In this document: piece by piece, positions 44,116 through 51,329 of the stretch
Layout of the letters: the number at the start of each line of letters is the position of its first letter
Numbering within the stretch: the stretch's first letter is position 1
NCBI GenBank assembly: GCA_022843945.1
Contig: JALHMR010000027.1
Location: 1 to 60,595 of the forward strand
From: Rhodospirillaceae bacterium
GTDB taxonomy: Bacteria > Pseudomonadota > Alphaproteobacteria > CACIAM-22H2
Direction of reading: 5' to 3'
DNA length: 60,595 bases
Program-made: the position numbers and the translations under genes
The notes under the pieces: generated by a model
Databases searched by the model: none
The model's input: the letters and a program-made list of their open reading frames with translations, nothing else
Told to the model about the DNA's origin: nothing

Positions 44116-44859
44116 ATGAAGGCCGCCGACATCATGTCCAGCCGCGTCCTGTCCGTACTGCCGGACGCGCCGATCACCACGGCGATCCGAATCATGCTGC
44201 TCAATCACATCAGCGGGCTGCCGGTCGTCGACGCATCCGGCCAGCTCGTCGGGATTGTGAGTGAAGGCGACTTCCTGCGGCGCGCCGAGACCGGTACCGA
44301 GCGCCGGCGTCCGGAATGGCTGGAGTTCCTGCTCGGGCCGGGCCGTCTGGCGGACGAATACGTTCACACGCACGGCCGGACGGTCGCCGACGTGATGACC
44401 ACCAAGGTCATCACCGTGACGCCCGAGACCGAGGCGCGGGAGATCGTGGACCTGATGGAACGGCATCGCGTCAAGCGCATACCGGTCCTCCAGAAGAACC
44501 GCGTCGTCGGCGTGGTGACCCGCAGCAATCTCCTGCAGAGCCTCGTGGCCTCTGCCATCGAGCCCAAGGCGCCCGCGGCGGAAGACGCGACCCTCCGCGC
44601 CGCCGTTCTTGCCCAGATCGCGGCCCTGCCCTGGACGCCGCGGGCCTCGCTGAACGTCATCGTCCGCGACGGCGTTGTCCATCTCTGGGGCGTGATCCTG
44701 GACGAGCGTCAGCGGCGGGCCATGCGGGTAGCTGCCGAAAGCGTCAAGGGCGTGAAGAAGGTCCACGACCACCTGGTCTGGGTCGAGCCTGTCACCGGCA
44801 TTTCCTTCGACTCACTGGAGGACGCCGCGGGGCCGAAATCCGCGGCGGCCGCCGGCTAA
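44116..44859 (+). CDS. CBS-pair plus BON-domain protein, second copy
   Basis: This 247-residue paralogue of the protein at 26560-27246 has the same order: CBS (MKAADIMSSRVLSVLPDAPI, HISGLPVVDASGQLVGIVSEGDFL), CBS (VADVMTTKVITVTPETEA, VKRIPVLQKNRVVGVVTRSNLL) and BON (NVIVRDGVVHLWGVILDERQRRAMRVAAE). ATG 44116 has a strong AAGGGAGG at 44103-44110. Two copies of the same architecture behind FNR boxes suggest a specific low-oxygen energy-sensing role. Confidence 0.88.
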   Translation: MKAADIMSSRVLSVLPDAPITTAIRIMLLNHISGLPVVDASGQLVGIVSEGDFLRRAETGTERRRPEWLEFLLGPGRLADEYVHTHGRTVADVMTTKVITVTPETEAREIVDLMERHRVKRIPVLQKNRVVGVVTRSNLLQSLVASAIEPKAPAAEDATLRAAVLAQIAALPWTPRASLNVIVRDGVVHLWGVILDERQRRAMRVAAESVKGVKKVHDHLVWVEPVTGISFDSLEDAAGPKSAAAAG

Positions 44860-44908
44860 TCCACGTTCCGCACAGAGCCGTCACCTTACAAACCGATGGG
44901 AGGCAACA

Positions 44909-45043
44909 ATGAGTTTTCTGGAGATGCTTTTCGTGGGCTGCGTGATTGGCGGGTTCATCTCCTTCGCCGCGGCGCTGGCCTGGGTCGCCCATGTCGACTA
45001 CAAACGCGCGCCGACGCTCCCTCGCTGGGCCGGGGATGAGTGA
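44909..45043 (+). CDS. Small single-helix membrane protein
   Basis: This 44-residue ORF begins MSFLEMLFVGCVIGGFISFA, continues with AAALAWVAHVDYKRAPTLP and ends RWAGDE. The ribosome site GGGAGG at about 44898-44903 is well spaced. The hydrophobic helix and good codon use support a real gene, probably co-transcribed with the CBS-BON gene 49 bases upstream. Function is unknown. Confidence 0.6.
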   Translation: MSFLEMLFVGCVIGGFISFAAALAWVAHVDYKRAPTLPRWAGDE

Positions 45044-45177
45044 AGATCGTCACCGATCTCTCGGAGCGCGGCATCGCCGTGAGCGCCGCCGACATTCACC
45101 GGGAAATGGATCCTCCCCTCAAGGCGACATAGACGTTTCGCGTCGCGTAATACAGACCTTGGTCGGGCGCAAGGACG

Positions 45178-45417
45178 ATGGATGATCGGGCGATCGACTG
45201 GAGGCGAGCGGCCCGATGGTTCCTGAACGTGGCTCTCGTGACGTTCATCGCGATCGGCGCCTATGCCCTTTACGCACGAGACGACGTTCATCTCGTGAGC
45301 GCCCTGCCCTGGCTGCTGCTGATCCTTTATCCGCTGGCGCGGATGTTCCGGCACCACGATCGCCGTCGGCCGGCGGCGGCGACCAGAGCGGTTACGATCG
45401 AGTGTTCCGCGCGGTGA
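45178..45417 (+). CDS. Small membrane protein, DUF2933-like
   Basis: This 79-residue protein has two hydrophobic stretches (FLNVALVTFIAIGAYALYA and VSALPWLLLILYPLARMF) followed by HHDRRRPAAA. The pattern of a second helix ending LLLILYPLARMFRHH resembles DUF2933 small membrane proteins, whose role is unknown. Its end overlaps the convergent gene at 45392 by 26 bases. The 134-base gap before it holds no supported gene. Confidence 0.5.
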   Translation: MDDRAIDWRRAARWFLNVALVTFIAIGAYALYARDDVHLVSALPWLLLILYPLARMFRHHDRRRPAAATRAVTIECSAR

Positions 45418-45859
45418 AGGTTTCCGGCGGCGATATGTAGCGGTGATAAACGTAGGCAACCAACGGGCTCATCACCTGCCCTACGGTGCAGACGGAAGCC
45501 AATATCAGCCCGCCCCACCCGGCATAGAGAGCGGCTGGCCACCCGGCCGTCACGATGCCATCCACAAACAGGCTTAAGATACTTGGATCGGCGAAGAGCA
45601 CGACGGCCCCGATCGCGCCGCCAATGACGCAGCCGAACTCGCCAGGGTCCAACAGATTTTCGTCGTCGACGAAAGAAGGCCTGCTTGCCACGGCGGTATT
45701 CGTGCGCAGAGCCGCATAAACCTCGCCCGCCTGTTCGATCTCCCAGAGGGCTGGTAGCGCTTGCGAGCGAGCGCCGGAGCTCGCGGCGGCAAGGCATGTT
45801 GCAACCGCTGCCACAGCCACCAACAGCCTCAGGGATCTGAAGGATCTGATGATATTCAT
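45392..45859 (-). CDS. Hypothetical exported or membrane protein
   Basis: This 155-residue protein has an N-terminal signal-like stretch (LRLLVAVAAVATCLAAASSGARSQ), a short soluble part with DDENLLDPGEFGCVIGG, and two hydrophobic segments (AIGAVVLFADPSILSLFVDG and PAALYAGWGGLILASVC). No family is recognised. An FNR-type box is centred about 100 bases upstream, so it probably belongs to the low-oxygen regulon. Confidence 0.6.
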   Translation of the reverse strand: MNIIRSFRSLRLLVAVAAVATCLAAASSGARSQALPALWEIEQAGEVYAALRTNTAVASRPSFVDDENLLDPGEFGCVIGGAIGAVVLFADPSILSLFVDGIVTAGWPAALYAGWGGLILASVCTVGQVMSPLVAYVYHRYISPPETFTARNTRS

Positions 45860-45952
45860 ACGATTCCTCCATCGAGGCCGCCAAAGCCCCTGGCCCCGGC
45901 GGGGGCAGCCTCGACCGCTGCTTCTGTTTAGCGAGTGGAGGGAAGGCCCGCC

Positions 45953-45966
45953 TTGACCTGTGTCAA
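45953..45966. promoter_or_regulatory. FNR-type box, last of the series
   Basis: TTGACCTGTGTCAA matches eight of ten positions and is itself nearly symmetrical (TTGAC/GTCAA). It lies upstream of the gene at 45392-45859. Confidence 0.55.
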
Positions 45967-46137
45967 AGGGGGCTGACGAGCCTCATGACCGGCGCATCCC
46001 CGTCCGCCGCGCGTCTGTCGTGAGCGGCCGGGCGGCTGTCCACTCGGGCTCCGCAGAGCAGCCTGTCGACCGTCTGTTCCGGATTCATGGCCGGCTTGCG
46101 CGGGCGTCGGGCTGCTGCCGCCTAATTCATTGTTTTA

Positions 46138-46223
46138 TGGTGCCCCTGGCCGGACTTGAACCAGCACGCCCTTGCGGGCAACAGATTTTGAGTCTGCCGC
46201 GTCTACCGTTCCGCCACAGGGGC
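46138..46223 (-). tRNA. tRNA-Leu (anticodon CAA)
   Basis: On the minus strand the gene begins GCCCCTGTGGCGGAACGG and ends GGCCAGGGGCACCA. The acceptor stem GCCCCTG pairs with CAGGGGC. The anticodon arm reads CAGACTCAAAATCTG, giving CAA, which decodes UUG. The long variable arm (TGCCCGCAAGGGCGT) is typical of class II tRNAs such as Leu. CCA is encoded. It lies at the edge of the low-oxygen island. Confidence 0.95.
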
Positions 46224-46412
46224 CCGCTCCCGAAGGGCGCGCGAGGCGCATATAAAGCCGGCCCACGGCAGCGGTCAATCGCCCCCGCCAAGGAGGGGCG
46301 CCGCTTGAGAGTTCCTTAATCAATTTTCCCTAGCGTGCGCCGCATATCCGGCGGGCGGTTTTCGCGTCTCCGGCGCGCCCTGCCGCCCCTCGTCCCAGCC
46401 AGGGAGACCTTC

Positions 46413-46979
46413 ATGTACGGGCTCATCAACAAGGCGGTTCACGACCTTGTCGTCTCGAAATTCGGGGAAGACAAGTGGACCGAGATCGCCAGGAAAGCCG
46501 GCGTCACCGATCCGAACTTCGTCAGCATGGCGAAGTATCCGGACGAGGTGACCTACAAGCTGGTCGGCGCCGCGAGCGAGGTGCTGGGCGCGCCGCCGGC
46601 CGCGATCCTCGAAGCCTTCGGCGAATACTGGACGGTCTATTCGGCCGAAGCCGGGTTCGGCCACCTGCTCGATTTCGCCGGCAACAACCTGGTCGACTTC
46701 CTGCGCAATCTCGACAACATGCACACCCGCGTGCAGCTGACCTTCCCCGAGCTCGAGCCGCCCTCGTTCAAGGTCAGCGAGGTCACCGACAAGAGCCTCC
46801 GGCTCCACTACTACTCCAAGCGCCCGGGTCTGGCGCCCGTGGCCATGGGCATGATCAAGGGCCTGGGCAAGCGCTTCAACACACCCGTCTCCATCAGCCT
46901 GGATCGCGGGCGGGATAACGGCCACGATCATGACGAGTTCATCGTGCTCTATGGCGAAGGCGCGCGTGCCGTCGCATGA
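46413..46979 (+). CDS. H-NOX haem nitric oxide/oxygen sensor
   Basis: This 188-residue haem protein senses NO. It begins with the family start MYGLINKAVHDLVVSKFGED. The proximal haem ligand is His104 in NMHTRVQLTFPEL, and the haem-propionate motif YxSxR is Tyr133-Ser135-Arg137 in HYYSKRPGL. No distal Tyr is obvious, favouring NO over oxygen binding. ATG 46413 is chosen over the extension to 46335. It overlaps the partner kinase gene, the usual H-NOX/HnoK arrangement. Confidence 0.93.
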   Translation: MYGLINKAVHDLVVSKFGEDKWTEIARKAGVTDPNFVSMAKYPDEVTYKLVGAASEVLGAPPAAILEAFGEYWTVYSAEAGFGHLLDFAGNNLVDFLRNLDNMHTRVQLTFPELEPPSFKVSEVTDKSLRLHYYSKRPGLAPVAMGMIKGLGKRFNTPVSISLDRGRDNGHDHDEFIVLYGEGARAVA

Positions 46980-48195
46980 TGAACCTATCTCTCGGCCGGC
47001 CGGGCCGGCGGCGGGCCTGGGCCTTGATGCCGAAGCGCTCGGCCGTCTGTTCCCGTTCCACCTGGTTCTCGACCGCCAGCTGGCGATCCGCAGCGCGGGC
47101 GCGGTCCTACAGCGTGTACTCCCGGCGCTCGCACCGCCGGCTGCCTTTTCGGATCACTTCACGGTTCGTCGCCCTGCGCTTGCCCTCGACTTCGATACAC
47201 TAGCGGCGCATACCCGGACGATCTTCCTGCTCGCCGCGCGGGCGGCGCCCGACCTGATTCTCAAGGGCGAGATGATCCCGCTCAAGGCCGGCGCCCAGCT
47301 GGCCTTCATCGGCACGCCGTGGATCACCGATCTCACGGCCCTGCCGCGGCTCCGTCTCACCGCTTCGGACTTCCCGGTCCACGATTCGGTGTCCGACTTC
47401 CTGGTCCTCATCCAGGCGCAGAAGACCGCGCTCGAGGATGCGCGCAAGCTGGCCGAGCAGCTGGGCGAGGCCCGCGACGCCGCCCTGAAGGCCTCGCGCG
47501 TCAAATCGGAGTTCCTGGCCAATATGAGCCACGAGCTGCGCACCCCGCTCAACGCCATCATCGGCTTCTCCGAGATGCTCTCGACCCAGACACTGGGTCC
47601 GCTGCCGGAGCAGTATCACAGCTACGCCGACTACATCCGCTCGAGCGGCGTCATGCTGCTCGACCTGATCAACGACCTGCTCGACCTGTCGCGCATCGAG
47701 GCCGGCCAGTACTCGCTCGAGGAAAGCGAGGTCGCGGTCGGTCCGACCCTGTCCGAATGCCTGGCCGTGGTCACCACCGATGCCCAGCGCAAGGGCTTGA
47801 AGCTCAGCCTCGAGCCGGGACCGCGCGACCTGCGGCTGCGCGCCGACCAGCGCGCCATCAAGCAGATCGTGCTCAACCTCCTGTCCAATGCCGTCAAGTT
47901 CACCGAGCGCGGCGGCATCTCGGTCCATGTCGAACCGCACCGGCTGGGGCTGGACCTGCGCGTCGTCGATACCGGCATCGGCATCGACCCGATCATCATC
48001 CCCTGCCTGTTCGAGCCGTTCCGCCAGGGCCATATCGGCCTGAGCCGCAAATACGGCGGCAGCGGTCTGGGCCTCAGCATCTGCCGCAACCTCGTCGAGT
48101 TGCACGGCGGCACCATCGCCCTGGCCAGCGAGCCGGGCAAAGGCACGACGGCCACCGTGCGCCTGCCGCCGGGGCGCATCATCGCCGGCGGCTGA
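46951..48195 (+). CDS. H-NOX-associated histidine kinase
   Basis: This 414-residue kinase has an N-terminal HNOB-associated domain (residues about 25-150: LGRLFPFHLVLDRQLAIRSAG, and ILKGEMIPLKAGAQLAFIGTPW-type segments), a coiled linker, the phospho-His box (SHELRTPLNAIIGFSEML) and an ATP-binding domain with N box NLLSNAVKFT, G1 DTGIGID and G2 YGGSGLGLSICRNL. H-NOX bound to NO normally inhibits it. No cognate response regulator lies beside it. ATG 46951 is chosen; the start overlaps the end of the H-NOX gene. Confidence 0.9.
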   Translation: MAKARVPSHDEPISRPAGPAAGLGLDAEALGRLFPFHLVLDRQLAIRSAGAVLQRVLPALAPPAAFSDHFTVRRPALALDFDTLAAHTRTIFLLAARAAPDLILKGEMIPLKAGAQLAFIGTPWITDLTALPRLRLTASDFPVHDSVSDFLVLIQAQKTALEDARKLAEQLGEARDAALKASRVKSEFLANMSHELRTPLNAIIGFSEMLSTQTLGPLPEQYHSYADYIRSSGVMLLDLINDLLDLSRIEAGQYSLEESEVAVGPTLSECLAVVTTDAQRKGLKLSLEPGPRDLRLRADQRAIKQIVLNLLSNAVKFTERGGISVHVEPHRLGLDLRVVDTGIGIDPIIIPCLFEPFRQGHIGLSRKYGGSGLGLSICRNLVELHGGTIALASEPGKGTTATVRLPPGRIIAGG

Positions 48196-48298
48196 TGCAA
48201 CGGAGGTAGAGGCGCGCCCTTCGGCGTCGGCGTGGTTGCACCACCCGCCACCCTTTGCTACATCCCGCGCTCCTGCCATTCCGCGAGCGCCTTCTCCC

Positions 48299-48880
48299 GT
48301 GATCCGACGCATGTACGACTGGACGATGCGCCTCGCCGCAGGGCCCAAGGCGCTGCCCGCGCTGGGCGTCGTCTCGTTCACCGAGAGCTCGTTCTTCCCG
48401 ATCCCGCCGGACGCCATGATCATCCCCATGGTCCTGGCGCGCCCGGACCAGGCCTGGCGCATCGCCTTCGTCGCCACGGCCACCTCGGTGCTCGGCGGCA
48501 TCGCCGGCTACGCCATCGGCTACTACCTGTTCGAGACTATCGGCCAGGCGGTGATCGCCTTCTACGGCTACCAGGAGAAGTTCGCGGCCTTCCGCGACGC
48601 CTACAACGAGTACGGGCTGTGGATCATCCTGATCAAAGGCCTGACCCCCATCCCCTACAAGCTGGTGACCATCGCCAGCGGCGCCGCGGCCTTCGATTTC
48701 TGGATCTTCATCGCGGCCTCGATCGCCACGCGCGGCGCCCGCTTCTTCCTCGTCGCCGCCCTGCTCAAGCGCTTCGGCCCGCCGATCCGCGATTTCGTCG
48801 AGCGGCGCCTGACGCTCGTCACCACGGTCTTCGTCGTCTGCCTGGTCGGCGGCTTCGTCGTCGTCCGCTACCTGATCTGA
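48299..48880 (+). CDS. YqaA/DedA-type membrane protein
   Basis: This 193-residue protein of the YqaA/SNARE-associated group has about four to five membrane segments. It shows ALGVVSFTESSFFPIPPDAM, GGIAGYAIGYYLFETIG and LIKGLTPIPYKLVTIASG, the family signatures. The GTG at 48299 gives the family start VIRRMYDWTMRLA; ATG 48311 is the alternative. Relatives act in membrane homeostasis, possibly as lipid flippases. No partner gene is adjacent. Confidence 0.85.
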   Translation: MIRRMYDWTMRLAAGPKALPALGVVSFTESSFFPIPPDAMIIPMVLARPDQAWRIAFVATATSVLGGIAGYAIGYYLFETIGQAVIAFYGYQEKFAAFRDAYNEYGLWIILIKGLTPIPYKLVTIASGAAAFDFWIFIAASIATRGARFFLVAALLKRFGPPIRDFVERRLTLVTTVFVVCLVGGFVVVRYLI

Positions 48881-48949
48881 CTCGCCGCTCTACTGGAGCG
48901 GCTGTTTTATCGCTAGGCTCGTTCCGTAGCTGATCCCGGAGGACGAGTC

Positions 48950-49336
48950 GTGACGCCCGCAACCATTCTGGCCGCCGCCCTGGGCGGCGCGCTCGGCTCG
49001 GTGGCCCGCTATGTCGCGGGCTTCTACGCCGGTGTCCTCTTCGGCAGCGCGTTCCCCTGGGGCACGCTGTTCGTCAACGTCACCGGCTCCTTCCTCATCG
49101 GCGTGCTGGTCGAGACCTTCGCCCTGCGCTGGCACGCCGATCCGGCCGTGCGCATCTTTCTCGTCGTGGGCATCTGCGGCGGCTACACGACCTTTTCCGC
49201 CTTCTCGCTCGAGGTCGTGGCGATGATCAGCCGCGGAGCGCTAGTCCACGCGGCGGCCTACATCATCGGCTCGGTCGCCATCTCCCTCGCCGCGCTCTAT
49301 GCCGGCCTGTTCCTGGTCCGCCGGCTACTCGCCTGA
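48950..49336 (+). CDS. crcB: Fluoride ion channel CrcB/Fluc
   Basis: This 128-residue, four-helix protein has the Fluc motifs GSVARYVAGF, FPWGTLFVNVTGSFLIG and GGYTTFSAFSLEV, which line the fluoride pore in a double-barrelled dimer. Start is GTG 48950 with GGAGG at 48938-48942. No fluoride riboswitch was recognised in the short upstream gap. Confidence 0.93.
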   Translation: MTPATILAAALGGALGSVARYVAGFYAGVLFGSAFPWGTLFVNVTGSFLIGVLVETFALRWHADPAVRIFLVVGICGGYTTFSAFSLEVVAMISRGALVHAAAYIIGSVAISLAALYAGLFLVRRLLA

Positions 49337-49435
49337 CAGCCAAAAGAAGCAGCCGTCGCTACGGCGCCTGGGCGCGAGCCGGGGTCCATTCATCCGCGAG
49401 AAATATCGTCGTAGAGATCGCACCACTCAGAGGCA

Positions 49436-49464
49436 CCATGGACCCCGCGTCAAGCGCGGGGTGA
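49436..49464. repeat. Palindromic intergenic repeat, copy 1
   Basis: A CCATGGA segment is followed by a perfect seven-pair hairpin (CCCCGCG-TCAAG-CGCGGGG) and GTGAC. It shares its tail and style with the repeats at 53472, 59654 and 60416. It lies between crcB and dsbB, and the upstream GGGGTCCATT at 49381 is a further fragment. Confidence 0.6.
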
Positions 49465-49492
49465 CGGGATGGAAAAGCGTTATAATCCGCCC

Positions 49493-49984
49493 ATGCCTGA
49501 TTCACGGTCCGCCGCCCTGATCATCCTGCTCGCCAGCCTGGCGCTGCTCGGCGGCGCGCTGGCCTTCCAGTATCTGGGCGGCTACGCCCCTTGCGTGCTC
49601 TGCCACTGGCAGCGCTATGCCCACGCCGCCGCCATCGGGCTGGCCGCGGCGGCGCTGGCCGTGCCGCGCGCCACCTCCCTATTCCTGGCCGCGGCGGGCT
49701 TGGCGCTGCTGGCCGGCGCCGGGATCGCCGCCTTCCATGTCGGCGTCGAGCAGCACTGGTGGGCGGGCACGGCCGAATGCGGCTCGGCCGTCGGCGGATC
49801 GTCGAGCATCGAGGAGCTGCGCGCCCGTCTCCTGGCCCAGCCGGTCGTGCGCTGCGACGAAGTCGCCTGGTCGCTGTTCGGCGTGTCGATGGCGGGTTAC
49901 AATTTCCTGGTTTCGCTGCTCCTCGGCCTGCTGGCCCTGGGCAGCAGCCTCGGATCGCCACGCCGGCGCAGAACCTTCGCCTGA
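49493..49984 (+). CDS. dsbB: Disulfide bond formation protein DsbB family
   Basis: This 163-residue, four-helix membrane protein passes electrons from DsbA-type oxidants to quinone. It has the first-loop motif YAPCVLCHWQRYAH (CxxC) and a second Cys pair spread over TAECGSAVGG and VVRCDEVAW in the second loop. ATG 49493 is chosen; ATG 49469 lies in the repeat-derived region. It is followed ten bases later by coq7. Confidence 0.88.
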   Translation: MPDSRSAALIILLASLALLGGALAFQYLGGYAPCVLCHWQRYAHAAAIGLAAAALAVPRATSLFLAAAGLALLAGAGIAAFHVGVEQHWWAGTAECGSAVGGSSSIEELRARLLAQPVVRCDEVAWSLFGVSMAGYNFLVSLLLGLLALGSSLGSPRRRRTFA

Positions 49985-49993
49985 AGCCAACCC

Positions 49994-50545
49994 ATGACGG
50001 AAGACCGCGCCTCCTCGCTCCCCGGCGATCCCAGCCGCAAGGAGCTCGTCGAACGGATCCTGCGCGTCGACCATGCCGGCGAGCACGGTGCCGTGCGCAT
50101 CTACGAAGGCCAGCTGGCGGTGCTGGGCAATACGCCCGCCGCGGCGACCATCCGCCGCATGGCCGAGCAGGAGCGCAAGCACCTCGACACCTTCGACCGC
50201 CTGCTGCCGGAGCACCGCGTCCGCCCGACCGTGCTCTCGCCGCTGTGGCACGCCGCCGGTTTCGCCCTGGGTGCGGCCACGGCGTTGCTGGGCGAGCGCG
50301 CGGCCATGGCCTGCACGGTCGCCGTCGAAGAGGTGATCGACGAGCACTACGCCTCGCAGGCCGTAGCACTGGGCAACGACGAGCCGGCGCTCAAGGCGGT
50401 GATCGAGGAGTTCCGCCAGGACGAGATCGCCCATCGCGACGAGGGCCTGGCGCATGGCGCCGCCTCGACTCCCGGCTACGAGGTGCTGACCACCGCCATC
50501 AAAGGCGCCTCGCGCCTCGCCATCTGGCTGTCCAGCCGGGTCTGA
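49994..50545 (+). CDS. coq7: Demethoxyubiquinone hydroxylase Coq7
   Basis: This 183-residue di-iron enzyme does the last hydroxylation of ubiquinone synthesis and needs oxygen. Carboxylate and His ligands are visible in HAGEHGAVRIYEGQ, EQERKHLDTF, VEEVIDEHYASQ and FRQDEIAHRDEG. It follows dsbB, a quinone user, by ten bases. Confidence 0.93.
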   Translation: MTEDRASSLPGDPSRKELVERILRVDHAGEHGAVRIYEGQLAVLGNTPAAATIRRMAEQERKHLDTFDRLLPEHRVRPTVLSPLWHAAGFALGAATALLGERAAMACTVAVEEVIDEHYASQAVALGNDEPALKAVIEEFRQDEIAHRDEGLAHGAASTPGYEVLTTAIKGASRLAIWLSSRV

Positions 50546-50549
50546 GATT

Positions 50550-51158
50550 TTACGGCTGCTGTGCCGCGCGCTGCCGCGTTGCTGCCAGAAAAACCACCGC
50601 TATCATCAGGCAGCCATACATGACACCCAGCAATATGGCGGGCTTCAACGCGTACCATGCGTTAACGTGAATACGCTCTCGGTACGTAGTTGAGGACTCG
50701 AAATCTATAAACCCGTAGTAGACGCTGTGTAGCACGCCAAATGCTGTGAAAAGCATGATCCAGCCAAACACCGCCGTCTTCCGCCTGTCCTCAGCAGAAA
50801 ACGTATCGAGCACTTCTCGATTGCGGGCCACCCAGGTTCTCAGCCGCGGCACGTTGATTGCCAGCAGCAGGATGAAGGCCAGCCAGCAAATCGCGTAGAT
50901 ATTCTCCATGAGCGGCACATTGCCCGGATAGCCATGCCCCTCCATGAACGTCTTGTATCGCCCGATGATCGGCAAGAATCGAGAAATCCAAGCGACCAAC
51001 TCATCATCAGCTGAAAAAATCATATGGATGATCGGCCAGTCTTGCTGAAGGCCGATGACCAGGAACACGGCATACGCAGAAGCGACGAGGATATACCCAA
51101 ACATCAGGTATGCCGGTGCGTTCATGGCACGCGACTTCGGTCGACCCGAGACTGTCAT
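50550..51158 (-). CDS. Hypothetical multi-pass membrane protein
   Basis: This 202-residue protein has about five hydrophobic segments (LMFGYILVASAYAVFLVIGL, ENIYAICWLAFILLLAIN, VFGWIMLFTAFGVLHSVYYG and a C-terminal AILLGVMYGCLMIAVVFLAA). No family is recognised. Base use is AT-richer than its neighbours and it points against coq7, both hinting at horizontal acquisition. Charged loop DFESSTTYRERIHVNAWY lies before the last segment. Confidence 0.6.
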   Translation of the reverse strand: MTVSGRPKSRAMNAPAYLMFGYILVASAYAVFLVIGLQQDWPIIHMIFSADDELVAWISRFLPIIGRYKTFMEGHGYPGNVPLMENIYAICWLAFILLLAINVPRLRTWVARNREVLDTFSAEDRRKTAVFGWIMLFTAFGVLHSVYYGFIDFESSTTYRERIHVNAWYALKPAILLGVMYGCLMIAVVFLAATRQRAAQQP

Positions 51159-51329
51159 GCGTTATCCCCGATTTCCTCATCCAGTCTAACGCGCCTTGCC
51201 CGGAAAATCCGGCTACGCTTCTCTAGGCTACCCCCAGCGTCCAGCCCCTGTCCCGCGCATTCGCGCTGTCCGTTTCCGGTCGACTATGGTGGGACGGCTA
51301 TGGTCAAATCGGCACAGGAGAGCACAGCC

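Noticed and set aside
45040-45132. Possible 30-residue ORF starting GTG at 45040 (MKIVTDLSERGIAVSAADIH...), and an Arg-rich ORF in another frame ending at 45185
   Set aside because: The first has a plausible composition and a GTGA overlap but is too short with no homology I recognise; the second is low-complexity. Neither is supported enough to list.
46308-46326. TTGAG...ATCAA element before the H-NOX gene
   Set aside because: The half-sites are separated by nine bases, not four, so it does not fit an FNR box.
48881-48949. Fluoride riboswitch upstream of crcB
   Set aside because: The gap is only 69 bases and I see no crcB-motif pseudoknot pattern; the hairpin CCGCTCTACTGGAGCGG looks like a simple stem.
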